A stretch of 64,000 bases of DNA, from contig CM039182.1 in assembly GCA_008360975.2 (NCBI GenBank), positions 44,032,491-44,096,490 on the forward strand. The letters are read 5' to 3'. The notes under the pieces are model-generated. The model had not been told where the DNA came from. It saw only the letters and a program-made list of their open reading frames with translations, and ran no database searches. The translations under genes and the position numbers were made by a program. Shown in pieces: positions 34,160 through 48,377 of this stretch. Source of the stretch: Lichenostomus cassidix. Lineage: Eukaryota; Chordata; Aves; Passeriformes; Meliphagidae. Within the stretch, counting starts at the first letter, position 1. Each line of letters opens with the position of its first letter.

Positions 34160-37100
34160 TAAATGGTTGAAGTTTAATAGATGCTAACAAAACTAAATAA
34201 TAGCTTGAATAAAAATCAGGTCTTCTCTCCTTGAGCCAGGTTTCATACACATGGCTTCTGCTGATTCCCTGATTAGTCAAGGTCTCCAGGGAAGGCTGAA
34301 TGATTTGTCTTCGGCTGCTAAGGCAAAGGCCCCTCTGTCCTCCCACAGCCTCCCCTTTGCCCTCCTTCCCAAAAAGTGAAGGTAAAATATCTCACACTCA
34401 CAGGCCAACATAAAGCATAAGGAAGAAAACCAGGCACAAATACACATTTTACCTTTTCAGCGACCTTTAATCTGTTTGCTTGTGTTGTGGGAAGCAATTC
34501 ATAAAAATATGGAAAGAGTGTCAGATTTGTCACAATATTTTTTCGATGCCAGATGGCTTGCTCTTTAGGCCTATTTATCAAATACATGGCATTTTAATGT
34601 ATAAATTCACACATCTTCATGCAAAGGGAAGAGATGCTTATTTTAACAATTAAAATCACAGATGAGGTGTTTCTTTTTACTTTGCACACATCTTGCATTG
34701 CATCGCTGGTATTTAAGATCTTTGAAGGGAGGAAGAAAGGCATCTCCAAGGCAGCTGAACATTTCTCTTATTTCTTATCTGAAAATGGCAAACCCTGGCC
34801 AGGGTAAAGATCATTTGAACTGGTCTTTTAAGTCAAACATCTTTGCACACATATTCAGGGTCCCATTCCCACTTCTGGGAGTGAGATGGGAAAGATTCAC
34901 AAACTTCTGGCTGTATCAAAGCAGAGAAGGGGAAGAGCAGATAGAGCAGTCATGGGATCTGGCTGCAGAATAGCCCATGCAATCCAGATTCAGAGAGGTT
35001 TTGCTTTTGATCTGCATTTTATTCATTTGGAAATGAAACCATTTATAACCTGATCAAAAGTTTGCTGATACCAACAGAGGTCTGCAAAGTGCTGATAGCT
35101 GTACAGTTGCATGCAGTTGTGACATCAGGTTTTTTCTCATTAGCATACTCAATCCCATTCCTCTGATCTCTGGGAACAGAGTTTTCCTCCTCGTAACCCT
35201 GCACAGCCCCGTTTGGCTTGGCAGCTTCCACAACAACACTGCTGAGGCTGACAGGGCACAAGATTATTTTCCAAGCTTTGCGTCTGAAAAATGCCACACA
35301 AGCACCAAATGTTGCTGATGTGGATTCCCAAAAGCGCAAGCAGCCCAGCAAGGAGAGCAGGCAAGTGGTTTGTAAGAAGGGGAATGCAGAGGTAGCAGAA
35401 ACCCAGGGAGCCTGAAGTGCAGGGGAGACTGAGCTGAATGTAACCCCAAGGCTGTGCGCAGGAAGTTGTCCCCACCACAACTGGCTTCCTCTGCCTCTCT
35501 CTCACTGAGAGACATGCTGGGCATCCCTTAGGAACATCTCTGAACACACACCTTTGCTGGAGTAGCATACTCTATACTTGCTCTCAGTGGCATTTGGGAG
35601 AAGCCAGTCTGAGTATTTTGAGGTTTGGATTAGGGATCTTCCCCTACCTGCACCTTACATTCTTTTCCTTCAGGTTCTCCACTTTCCCAAGCACTGTGAA
35701 TGTGCCCTTTTGCTTTCACTGCTCTCTCTTCTTGTCTTTTCCTTTTTCCTTCACAGTGCTGTCAGATGAAAAATAATTCTGGGCAAGAAGTACACCTGTC
35801 TGATGTGTTGGAGGAGCAGTCCTAATTGCATGTGGCAGTGCAGCACAGTGTAAGATAATTGCTAGAGGCAGATTTTCTGTATTGTAGATACATTCATGAT
35901 CCCAAATCTGCAAGTGTCTGTAATGATAAAGGAAGCAAACTTCAATGAGAACTGATATTTTTCCTCTTTTGGTCACGAAGGTGATTGACTGGCATGTCAA
36001 TCATGCCTGAAACCTCTATTTCTTAGGAATCTGCCCCCATATCTCAAATAGATGTGGGATCTCTATGACTGCTATCTGTGCAGCTAGTTTAAAATGTGCA
36101 ATTACTTCCACAGCTCCTCAGGACAGACCCCACTAAATGGCCAGTCAAAATCACTCTCTAAATTCAAGTAGCTTTGCGAAGATGTATATGCCTACAGGGT
36201 CAGATCATCAATTTAAAATCATAGCCATTTCCACTTGCATTAAATTAATTGTGTTTCACATAAATCAAGTCTCAGACACCAGACCTGCTGCATGCCCCAT
36301 GTTGTTGGCTGAACTAAACCAATAGGAGTTTTGATTTAACTGGGCTCTGTCCACAGCCAGCTCACAGAAGGTCCCGAGCAGCCACACAGCCTTACATGAG
36401 GAGTTAGAGCTGTGCTGCAGGCACCAGCCTCAGGACCTGTCTTACCCCCATGGGAAAGTGAAAGTCCATGTCTTATCTTGTGTTACAGTGGTGATAAAGG
36501 CTGGAAACATTCACAGGTGAATTATGGCAGCTTGGCTGGCAGGAAGGGCTTTTATCAGATAGGTCAATGTGTAAGAGTTTGGCAGAAGAATCAAAGGTAA
36601 TTATTACGCCAGCATTTATGCCAGTGAAGGACAAGGGAAGACTGAAGAAACTGGGATGTAGGTAGTATCCTCTTCTTTCACACCAGTGTCAACTGGTGCA
36701 GAATTCATCACCAACACCTATCTATCAGATTATCTGTCATCCTGCTGTCCTTTACCATTGCTTAGCTCAAACTGGGTGCAGGAACCCATGTCAGATTAGA
36801 CCCAAAAGACATCCTGGGAGAAAGGAAAAATGGTCTGTGCCTAAAAGCACAGTGAAAACAGTCTGAGATTACATTTTTAGGTGTTCTTCAAAAATCTCTC
36901 CTTCAATTAAAAGTGTGCTGGAGTTAAGACCAGGGCTGTCTCTGGTCAGCATTCAAGTAAGAAATGTTTCCAGTGGGTTAAACATTACATGATTCCAGTG
37001 TGGGACTGGGACAGGTCTGCATGTGTGTTTGTATTTGTTACTTCAAACTTGATTTGGAGAGGCTGAGGTTGAGATTAGCCAAACCCAGAGCCTTTACACT

Positions 37101-40100
37101 CCACAAAATCCCACCTAGTTTGAAAAGAGCAGCTGAACTCAGCTTATTAGGAACAGCACCTCCTAATAAAGCTTAAGCCATGTGAAAGTTGATTTAGAAG
37201 CAATTTCATGTAAATAAGAGTGGATAGAAACCAGGGCTCTCTACTTGCAGAAGGCTCAGTATGCACTATGTCATAGGTACATCGTTGGTGATCTCCAAGA
37301 TTATGATATAAAAAGCAGTGTCATGCAGGTAACAAGAGATACAGAAGCAGAATGCTTTCATGTCAAGAAAATAAATTTAAAGCTGATTAGTTTTTGTGTT
37401 TCCTTTGGTGAATCCTTGGCCCCACTTTTGTTGGAAAGCATGTGTTCAGCTCATAGGACATAAGTGTGATAGCCCCTCAAACTCAGTTTCCAAATGTTTC
37501 TGGCTTGGAAAACATTTGCTGCCTTCCTAAGCATTTTGGGAATAAATCTGATCTCATGTCCCCATGCTTGGGCAGCACCCTCTGTAAAGGGAATGGGAAA
37601 CACTCAGAAGGGATGAGAAAAAAGTTCACTTAAGGCCTTTTAAATAGATACAATGTGTTACAGCTTTCAGCATGTTCTACTTGATTTTTAAAAGTTTAAA
37701 TTCTCAGGTTAAAATTTTAATTGATCTCTTGACCACTTACATCACTCTCGGTTGTTTATTTGCCTTTTCAGAACAGGAGAATATATGAAAGTTTCCTTTT
37801 GATGACATTCTGCCTACCAAAATATCAATTACAGGATTTAATAGCTTCTTGTCTTTTACTCTGATGCATTGTTGCAGTTAAACTACTGTCATGTTTCATA
37901 GCTGAACCAGTTCCCATCAGTGATGGATGGAGCATTGAGTTTTTACATACTATATCTCAGCCACAGATTGTAAATTCTGTGCAATCTTTTTGGGGCAAAA
38001 AGCACAGGTAATTATAGGTATTTGTCATTTTATGTAATATCTAGCTGCAGTTATTGCTGTTTTGGATATTCATCTCACACCAGTGCACAGATGTTTAGAA
38101 GACAGGCCTAAATCAAAATTAAAATGAACTCTGCCTGTTTTAGGAGTTTGCATCACTTAATGCTTTTTGCATTAAGGTAAGCAGAGCTGGGCTTTTTTTA
38201 CTTCTATATTAAATCCTATTTCATACAATGGCTAATCTGTTTGCATTTCATGCTGCTCGTTGTAATTCTATTTCTAAATAAAACTGGAAAATAATTAGGC
38301 CTCTTCTCCCTCCCAATGGAAAAAGACACATTCTCATCCAGAAGCTATGTGAAGAGTAGTATTTAAAAGAACCAGTTACCAAAACAGGGTGTCTGAGGAG
38401 TATTGTGAGATGCTTACAACTGATGTACTTCCTGCTTGATGCATCAGTTCAGCACAAGTCTTCCTTGGCAGAGGAAAAGCTGTGACACCAGAAACAAATG
38501 GTCACTTCAGCTTTCCTATTCAGAGCTGCTGGTGTCTTGGCTTGGGTATATGTATATTTTGGTGTCCACACTCAATGCCAGTAAAGCCACATTATCTTCT
38601 AAGCATTTAATGCACCTTGTCAAGCCACTATTAATTTCTGCTTCAACTTTGTTACAAACTAGAGAAAGAGTAACATCGCTGTCTGAGGAAGAACTGCACA
38701 GGCAGTATTAAAGCATGGTCAGTGACAGAGGAAAAGGAGCCTCTCTGCAGCTCCCATCACATGGTACAAAACTTGCATGAAGGGGAGAGGCAAGCATTGG
38801 AGGAAAAATGAGGGAAGCCCATAAATGAGCACTGCATCTCCCAGTAAGCTGGGAACTGCTGCTGTACTCCCAGGACATTGGGCAGCATCTTCCGGCAAAC
38901 CCAGTGCTGTTCCTGAGGACAAGACCTTATGTTCATCAAAGATGCATTTAATACATATTTTTTTCTCCTCCAAGTTTCTATATACAGCCCAAGAATGGTT
39001 GTTCTTGGTGTTATATATATTAAAAATATCCTTTTGATGCCATGAGAGGTCTTTCCACCTTTAAGAACACAAATTGCAGTCTAGAGTGACGAGAGTGGCC
39101 GAGGTGTGGGAAATAGGGGCTTCCCATCTGCAGAAGGAGAGTCTGTGCAGAGCATAAATTAACTGTATGAAATCTCTGGGGACGCTGAGGAAGCAGAAGA
39201 GGTTTGAACTCTGTGGAATGGTAATGACTACAAAATTGTGTCCATCTTCAGGTGTGTTCCTTGCACTGAATGTACCCTTTTGCTCTCAGCTCAAATCCAT
39301 TTTAAGTTGGTCAGTCTTCACGCCAGCTGTATTAGAACTGAATAAGTAATAATATTAGTAACACTTCTTTTTTTATTTTTTTTAAAGCCCTATTTTGAGG
39401 CTCAAACAACAGTTTTCATTTCCAGTTTGTCATCAGGCAAACCAGGAGGGTGGAAATGAGACCAAATTCAAGCTCTAGTTTGAATCCTGGGTGTCCTTCA
39501 AGCGTAGTCAGCTTCTCTCTCCCCATTCCTCTTCTATAAAACTTCAAACAGGTCTATCAGGAGAGAAGGCCAGCTCACTTGGGAATGTCATACAGCACGG
39601 TGTTAAGAGCACATCCCCAGAATACAGAGAGCTCTGGCTGTCCTATCTCATCCCTTCACAGGTGACAGGAAACTGAGCTTGCTCTTCTCATCCACTTTAC
39701 CCCTCTAGGTTTAAATATACAGCAAGTTGGTAGTGACTCTCCTCCATTTTTTTGGCTGCAGTTCACCTAACAATTATTTCAAACCCCTTACTGAATTTGA
39801 CACAAACAATTAATAACTTTTTATTCTTGATTTTGTGACAGGGCAGGGTGAGTGCCCCACAGCCTGGCTGCAGAGATGTGTGATTGTGTCTTCAGCTCAC
39901 CCAGGGGCATATGGGGAGATTACCTAAGGAATGGCTATGGCTGGCCTGAAGTGCTGTGGGAGCAGCAGCATCTTCCTGCTGAAACACAATAGATTTTCAC
40001 ATCCAAATGTGACTGACAAATCCAGTCTCAATAACTGTTTAAGGCAAATAAATTAATTTAACACTCCTAACTTGCGCTATGTCTCAGCATTCTGTAAATT

Positions 40101-41865
40101 GGATTTTGATGGGATTTTCATTAGAGCTCCAAAGGGACAAAGCTGCATTTATTTAATAGTTCAAAGGAAGACAGGGAACTTTCTGAAATCCATTTAGATT
40201 GTCACCGTTTAACTTATTTATATAAAACAGGTTTGTCTTTTATTAGGAAACTGGGAATAATTTTATTTATACATGTTTCTAGCTCCAATTTTGCTGTAAG
40301 AGGCATGAAGACATTTTATCACTTATACTCAGCCCACTACAGTGACTTTTGAAGATCATAAAATCTACTTGCTTCACTCTTATCTAACAAAGTTTAAGAA
40401 ATGTTGCTGTTCACTTTCTTCTGCCTGAAAACACTTATTGTGCTATTATTATTTTTTTATTACTTTTTTAATGCTAGAGATTAGAATCTAAAATATCTGC
40501 CTACTTTCTCTCTAGATCTAGAGGTAACAAAGGGATGAAATCAAGCAGGACTGCCTTTCAGAGGCAGTGGTTTCTCACACCAGGGCTGTGTTTTATTCTT
40601 ATTTCCCCCAACCCCCAGACTTTGTGTATCTAGCTAGTCAGCCATCCAGCAGTCAGCCAGAGATGCTGCATGGGATATCTAAAATCTGAATGAATACTGA
40701 GACAGTGGCTGGCTAGGTAAGTGCCCAGTGCTGTCTGATTAGCATGCAGGAGACCTGCCAAGAGGTTAAGAGGTAAAAACAGTGAGAGGGGAGCTTTGGA
40801 GAGGATGGGGTACCAGTAGAGAGAGGCAGCTTCTGACTCACATATTGGATGTTGACCCCCTGCAAGCTGAGGATTAGGGCAGGGGACAGATCCCCAGAGG
40901 GGAGTAGCCCATGGGATGTACATAGCTGCTATTTTTAGATCTGCCAGAAGGAGATCTGCTATGGGACCTGCACCCAGGGGAACAGTCTGTGGCAGCTCAT
41001 GCCCCTCTTGCTATGTGTGGTGTCCCTGCCTGCCTGGTGCCTCTCAAATCCTCTTTTTGAGTAGGAGAGCTGGAGGAGGTTGTGTAAGGCTTTGTATGGG
41101 GGCTACAGGCTCAGTGCCCACAGAGCAGAACCTGACAGGGTCCTGCAGCATTTGATATTGTGGTAACAAGTTATGTGGTAAAAAAGCCTTTTACTGGGAG
41201 AGGCCCATGTGGGGCTATTCTGTTGTTCATCAGAATGGTATTTTTTAAATTTCTGTTTGTCCCTGTTGGGTGGTAATGCAGTGCTACACGGCACAGAAGA
41301 AAGACTAAGAGTGATGTTTTTATGCAACAATAGTGACAAAAGGAACTACTTTGACCAAGAGCATCCTTGGCTGTGCCAACATGATGTGCTGGCTGCTCTT
41401 GGTGAAGCTCTCAGGATCCTGGGTCATTTATGTAGTCTGGGATCATAGCTGTCTCCTTTTGCCATTTGGTTTAGTCTGTGCCACAGGCTGGGAAAATTGA
41501 CTTCAAGGAGCTGAAATCAAGAAGCAAAGATGAGATATTTTCTATATGAAAAACCACAGTGTTTGCCTCAAATGTTGCATTGAATGCTGCTCAGACACTT
41601 GCCTTGAGGTGGTTTTGCGATTGAAAAGGGTGGGGAAGTTCAAAACCCACAAGTAGAGAGAGTCTAGCTGTCCAGAGATGCACACCAGAGCACAGACTTG
41701 CACAGAGCCTGGTACTGTCATCAACACATCTTAAAACCTGGGTACTCTTGACTTTAAATACAATTTTCTTCCTCAGATGTCTTTCTACTGCTTTTTAAAA
41801 TCTGTGAGTTTATAGGTTAATAGTTGAATAAGTTAATAAGTATAGGATAATACTACTGAAAGATA
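34160..41865. other. Non-coding unique DNA with candidate conserved elements
   Basis: No gene is recognised. Opposed frames near 35043-35568 (145 and 139 codons on -) match nothing I know. Three A+T-rich, repeat-free stretches stand out as possible conserved non-coding elements: 34440-34620, 38095-38300 and 40020-40300. A 14-bp perfect palindrome lies at 40510-40523. A GC-richer part spans 40560-41160. Confidence 0.55.
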
Positions 41866-42178
41866 GGCCTACAAGGAAGCTGAAGAGGAGCTCTTCATCA
41901 GGAACTGTAGTTGTAGGACAAGTGGTAAAGTGTTCAAACTGAAAGAGGGGAAATTTAGGTTAGATTTGCAGAAGAAATGCTTTACTGTGAGAATGACGAA
42001 GCACTTTAGGTTGCCCAGAGATGCCCCATCCCTGGAACTGCTCAAGGCCAGGTTGGATGGGGCTTTGAGCAACCTGGTCTAGTGGAAAGTATCCCTGGCC
42101 ATAGCAGGGAGGTTGGACCTACATGCTCCTTACAGTCCTTTCCAACCCAAGCCATTCTATGGTTCTATTGTATGATCC
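41866..42178 (+). mobile_element. CR1 LINE 3' tail, short
   Basis: A second CR1 copy keeps only the last part of ORF2 and the 3' end. Recognisable CR1 blocks include GGAGCTCTTCATCAGG at about 41888, GCCCAGAGATGCCCCATCCC at about 42014 and CAAGGCCAGGTTGGATGGGG at about 42043. The end has TCCTTTCCAACCCAAGCC followed by degenerate ATTCTATG-type octamers to about 42178. It belongs to a different CR1 subfamily from the 23-kb copy, judged by its 3' sequence. No intact coding remains. Confidence 0.93.
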
Positions 42179-45100
42179 TGTATATTAAATGGAATTAGTG
42201 TGACTAGGTGCAACTGTGAGACCTGTTGTTCACATAATTCATTACAATGTACAGCATTTTGTGTTTAGTTGTCTCTTCCCCTGGTGCTAGACTGGTGCTC
42301 TTTCAAAAGACTCCCTTACCTCAATTTACACATCTTTCTAGTTTGCCTGTGATATTTGATCACCTCAGTATTTAATTGCCTTTCACTGAGAAACAGCACA
42401 TTTTTGGTCACAGGTCAGTAGTTGTTATTGTTACTCTTGCTAATGATAAATGTAAAGTTGTGATTTCTTCCTATTTAAAAGGAAATTTTGTGTCTTAAAA
42501 GTAGTCTGTGCTGCAGCAGATGACAAGAGGCCATCATGCATTTTACTTTTGGGAGATACAGGCAGACTTGGCTGAATAATGAGTAGGGCTACAGTAAAAT
42601 TCATAAACATTCATCATCTGCCTATGCTGAAGGTGAAATATTGAAAGGCTTATGAGTTGCATAGCTAATTGCAGCTGTATCTGGCTGTGGAAGCATAACA
42701 TGCATAGGGACATGCAGCATAAAGGGGAAAAAGAAATTAACTAGGGTCGGCATGAAGGAATGGCCCTGTGATGGTTGATTAGAAACTGGGTCATTTGGTA
42801 GCAGCAAGGTGTGAAACACCTCCTGGATTTCCCAGTTAAACACCTGCAGAGTTGGAGATATCCCAAGTGAGAGAGACCCAAAGAAATAGCAAAACATTTC
42901 CAGAGCTGCAGTTTCCCTACATGTATGAAATGTACAGTGATGGAGTCAGTCACTTTGGATGCTGCAGAAGGGCAGATAGTTATTTACATGCACACAGATT
43001 ACGGAAATGGCAGAATTCTATTTTTGGTGCGGATGTTAACCAAGTATTCCCATACTGCATGAAAATGCATGTGGAAACCATCCTTGATTGAGAATCAGAA
43101 ATAATTACCTCCAGGCACCCCTGAATTTCCAAGGATTACTTGCAGCCAGATTTTAATTTACAGGGAGTTTCCACTGAAGCTGAACTAAAACCTTTTGGAC
43201 AGCATTACTATAAATGAGTGAGTTACATCCAAATGTGCCTATCTAGCTAAGAAATGAGATAGGGAGAATTGTCTCATTACAGGATAACCACTACATTCCA
43301 CCTGTCAGAGATCTTGCTCACATACAAATAACTTTATTGAGGGTCAGCCTGGGAAGAAGCATTTGGAATGAGGGGTATGTGGGATCCAAAACAGGTATTA
43401 TATGCTCTTTTCATAAGTTCAGCATTGATTGATTTCTGAAGCATCTCCTACTGTCAGTTTGGGCTTGGGGCCTTTTCTCCCATTTCATTATTGTAAGCCC
43501 ACTATTACCTTCTTTCCTCTTTGAATACGTGATGTCATTGATTCCCAGCTTCTTCCTGACATCTCAATACATATTTATAGTAGTTATCCCATATTATCTG
43601 TCAGATGCTCTTTTGCTAGGGTAGAAACTACCACTTTTCAGAAGTTCTCCTACAAGGATGAATGTCTGGGTCCTTCTCTCTGGTTTCTGCTTCTGATTTT
43701 GCTTCTGATCTTTTGATACCTGTTTGCAGGATATAAACTACCAGATTCTGGTGGGGGGCTGGCTGCAGATTATGCCATTGAATCATTTGGGGGACAGCAA
43801 TCAGAGCTTGAGGTCTGGTTTCACAGATACCCTATGAGACCCTGTTTAGTATTTAGAGTTGATTTTAGGGATGAGCAAGTGAAGAAAGCAATGTTGTCAC
43901 ACAAAGTGTGACAAAGTCCGTGCTCTTCCCAGCTGGAAAGCAAACCCTGAGGATCATGTCAGACAGCTGTTGATCACCAGCTGATGACACACTTTTATCT
44001 CTACCAATGTGTATCAGCATATACTTCTGAAAAAATTGAAATAAAATCTGAAGACCTTCTTTTCTCTGCAGTTCTTTATAATTTAACAAATGCCCAGGTG
44101 TTAGTTGCAGTGCTCTTGTCAAAATCTGGTAATGATTTTGTCTGGAGACCTTTGTTTCTCACTTAAGTGTGTCTTTTTTTCATCCTACCCCCATCTGAAG
44201 CAGTTGAGAACTGCAGTGCTATTGTGCATGCTGATAAACAAGCTGCAGTTTTTAGGATCAGGAGAAGAGAATCAAGTTCTTGCAATGGAGACAACAACAG
44301 CAGCAGCCAGGATCCTGTAAAAGCATTTATCTTTTATTAATCCTTCTTTTTTTTATTGCACAGTTAAACTTGTGGATGGAAGAGCAGCTTGTTTGTTCTG
44401 ACTTTGGCAATAGATTTTTAAGAGCACAATTTTTAAGAGCAAGAACTTATCTTTATTACTATGAAAAATCTACTCCAGTTATGGAAAAGTGATTGTCATG
44501 AGAAATGATGAATGATCTTCACTCAACTGCAGGTTTTCCTTTAATATTTATGATAGCAGTCCATTTTTTGAGCTGATCCATTTAAAAGTTTTAGACTTGT
44601 TTTTCTCTAACACATTATGTTTCCCCAGTGATGTGAAGATAGTTATGGAATAATACAGAGTGGTGATTTATTTCTATGTGTAAAATATCTCTGAATGGTT
44701 CATTGTCTGGCTTAAGGGGGCTGCAAGGAAGACCAGACTTGACAGGCTAGTTAGTATTTCTGAATAACTTTTCTCAGTGACATTTTTACAGGCTCTTCAG
44801 GATAGTCATGCTGTGAATTGTAGCTTACCATTTTATTAATTAACTTCTCTAGTAACCTCTGGACCTTTGTCTCATGTCCCAAATCCAGTTGTTCTTAGCC
44901 TGTCCTGCATTGGAGTTTCAAAGAAAGCAATTGTCCTCTGGAGACTAATTAATGGGCTTTTGTTAGGTACCCTGTATTTGCTTTTTGTTTTTTCTCCTAC
45001 TCCTTCTCATTCTGAGTATCTAAATTATTTTATTTCCCCGTCTGCCCTCTCAAGTGATCACACTAGAAATCAATATAAAAAATGGGCGTGGTACAGCCTA

Positions 45101-46563
45101 CTCATTGAGTGAATAGCTGGCATCTTAGAGCTCTAATTTGGACGTTTTGACCTAATATTCTTCAGCAAACACAAGCTGGGAAAAGGGAGACTTTGATTAG
45201 CTTTAAGGAACAGCCTTTTCTCTGGGGTAAAAATCTTCTAATGCAGAGTAGTCAAACACTGGAGCAGGGTTGGGCTGGAGACCTGTGGGGGCCCCTTCCT
45301 TCTGGGTCTGTGAATCCCTGCAAGGGAATAATTGTACTGTGTAATTTACTGATATTGCAGTTATCTTGCATAGCTCAGTGGTGGCTTTGCTGCTTGTGAG
45401 GGATGCAGCCTCCCACATTGTTCCAGAAATGTTTTTACCACAGAACTATTTTCCATTTACAACTTTTTCTTTGTTTTTGAGTCTATTCGGTATGCCTTTT
45501 AATTGCCAAAAGTTATCCTCTTGGCCAGGACAGATTTGTGTTCATAGAGGCAATTGCCTGCCCAATGGCAAAAGCCATATGTTCAGGGTTGCTGCCAGCT
45601 CTCCAAACAGGGTCATGTGTAGTTATTTAGCCAGCTGTGGTCTTCTCTGCAGTGAGAAAGTCCCAATTTTTCCTGTATTGGATCTGCCTAGAGCTATTTC
45701 CTCCTTCCTTATTCTTCTCTGTTTAAAATCAGGAATTTACTGATCCTCTGCAGACACCTAAAATTGTTCTCATCTGCAGTAGCAGTTCTCTACTCCACGT
45801 TTACTTCTGGCTTTTAAAATACTTTGCAGCCCTTCCCCGCAGGAAGACAAGATGTGGTTTCCTTGCCTTTACCATCAGGAACCTCCCTATGAATGTAAAC
45901 ATTAGCACAGATTTACAAAGACAACATCCAGCCAGACACCTTCCCCCCAAGCTTGAGGGGAGATGATTGTCATCTGGGATTTCCTGACATAAGGTGAGGC
46001 CATTTTGCTGTCAGGTTGCTCTTTTTTTAACAAGGGTTCTGTTTATTCCCCACCTAATTCTTTCCCAAAGGTTGTGCTGGTCGTGTGATGCTGCAGAGGT
46101 CCCAGAGAAGCAGATGAGTAAGGGCAGTGTGGAGATCTGTGTAGTGAGAGGAGCATGAGAATGCAGAGCCTGGGTGGCACAGTCAGTTTGAAAGCACCAA
46201 ACAGCTTGGATTTCAGCAGCTCCTCCCCTCAACCCCTTCCCAAGCACCAGTGAAAGGCTGTGGATTTGGTGCCCAGGTAAAAATTCCTGCTTCTCTGGCT
46301 GTGGAAGTTCCATACACCAGACCTATATCCCATAGACTTGCCCTTCCAGGGTTTCTTTCTTTATTCTTTGGGAGCACAGAAGCAGTTTTGTGGCACTGCT
46401 ACTTCATGGAGCAGAGGACTCCAGAGGTCCCCAGCAGATTCAGTCACATTGGTGCCATGCAGCTGGAGGCAGCACACCACCAAGGCACAAGAGTAAAGGC
46501 ATGTTTCTGAGGCAGTGGTCAACAATTTCCCTTCAGAAGTGTTTAAAAATTAGCAACTTCTTC
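42179..46563. other. Non-coding unique DNA
   Basis: No gene or transposon is recognised. Frames up to 125 codons (45366-45743, +) have no known domain. A short direct repeat of TTTTTAAGAGCA lies near 44413-44440. Confidence 0.55.
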
Positions 46564-46579
46564 TTTTTTTTTTTTTTTT
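46564..46579. repeat. T16 homopolymer
   Basis: Sixteen T residues on the + strand. There is no adjacent SINE or processed gene that it could be the tail of. Confidence 0.85.
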
Positions 46580-48357
46580 ATCTATAATTTTTAATCCAAA
46601 GAGGAGCTCCTGTGTGCCCCCTTTCTTTCCTTCTGTCAACATATATGAGTTAAAAGGAATACAAGTAGGTTTGGGGGTGTTGTCTTCGTTCCTCCCCCCC
46701 GCCTTCACTTTTCTCTTTCTTGTTTTTCCTTCTGACTTTCTGAAGTTTTCTTAGCTTTGCAGCAAGAAAAAGGAATGATAGGACAGTCAAACTCTGTGTT
46801 TTGACTGATGTCCTGACCCAAAAGGAAGGGTTGAAAATCAGCAGAAAGAATGAAACACAGGGAGAAAAAAAAAGTATTATTGACATAAAGACCTCTCTGG
46901 ATATCACTTCTGTGTTTTCTCACACAAGAACTCAGTGAATCTTTAGCTGGTAGCTAGATCTGCAGAGGAAACCTCATCTGCATCTCCCTAGCAAAGATGC
47001 AGATGTAATAAATATTAACTGAATATTGACTTCTTTGGAGTTGTTGAGATTTGGTGTGATAACAGGATGCATGATAATGCTCAAATGAAGTCCCTAAAGC
47101 CTTCAGTAGGCATCAAGCACTGCAGCAATTATGTGTGAATCTTATATTCCTTATTTACTTGGCCAGAGGAAAGAAACACAGCTTACTTGGGAACAGGCAG
47201 ACAGTCTCCTGCTTGCTTTCCAAGAGGAGAATGTGTCCCACCATTTGTGCAGGAAGAAATCTCTCCTCCCAAAGCAAGGATCTGTCCTTAGTCCCTACCA
47301 CAAGTGCTGGCTGCAGATGGGGGGTGCTCTCCCAGTGGGCTGAGATTTGGGGTGATTATGACCATCCCTCTGCACTTGGAAGTTGCATCCCCCTGCTTCC
47401 TCTTGGCTGGGCATAATCAGCTATCACTTGTTTGCCAGATTTTCAATAAAATTCTTTTCTGTTTTTCCCTATACTCTTCTTTGTAGTGGAGAAGAAAAAA
47501 GAAAAACCCTAGTAGTGACAGTAAAGCCAGATTTTCAGGAACTCTTCCAGCAGATGTTGCTCTGACCTTTGCACAAATTTGGGAATGGGATGCTGGTGTG
47601 CATTGTGTGAGGTGGCACTGCCTCTCCCGCATCCATTCCCCCTCCAGCCCTGGGGATATCTCCTGTCTCAAAGACACACCATAGTGAGCTCCGTGGGGCA
47701 GGGATGGCCTTTCTGCTTGGGGCAGGGAGGCTGATCCTTGTCACAAGAATCCTTAAGGAGCACAGGCATTAATCATAAACAACAGGCAGAGACCTTCACT
47801 TCTGTGAGGAGGTGTAGCAGCTGAGGACGGGGTGAGGTAAAGATCCCCCAGCACAGGTTTTCTCAGTGTTCCTGGCATGCCAAGGATCTTCCACTCGCCC
47901 GCGGGAGTTATTTTTACCGTGGCATTCCATTAGCTTTTTATCTCTCCTGAATCTTTCCATAAGCTCCCTGCTCTAAAGCGGCAGCTCAAAGGCGACTGCC
48001 GCATGCTGGAGATCTAAAGGTGAGCTGCTGCCAGCTCCCCTAGAGCCAGCGATGGGGAAGCTCAGCTGTGGGTAGTGCTGCAGATGCTGCTGCTCTGAAA
48101 GGTAAAGTGGAGCAGAGGGAGGGAAGGAACAAGTGGAGGAGGAGGATGGAAGGCAAAGCAGATGCATGACGAGAGAAAATGAAAATAGGTCTGTTGTAAA
48201 ATATTTTTTAGAAGAGATGATTTCCATATATTTCTATGTTTGGACAATTTAACTACAGTTTTTGTACGAGGTTGTCTGCATTTATAGCAATTAATTCAAA
48301 AAGAAACATAATTTTGATGTGTTAATGGGACCTATAATTCCTTATAAAGCACCAGTA

Positions 48358-48377
48358 AATATGAATATATTCATATT
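48358..48377. repeat. 20-bp perfect palindrome
   Basis: AATATGAATA is followed without spacer by its exact reverse complement TATTCATATT. Confidence 0.9.

Noticed and set aside
35043..35568. 145- and 139-codon - frames
   Set aside because: Two overlapping frames of the same strand plus + strand frames, Cys/Ser/Leu-rich, no family likeness.
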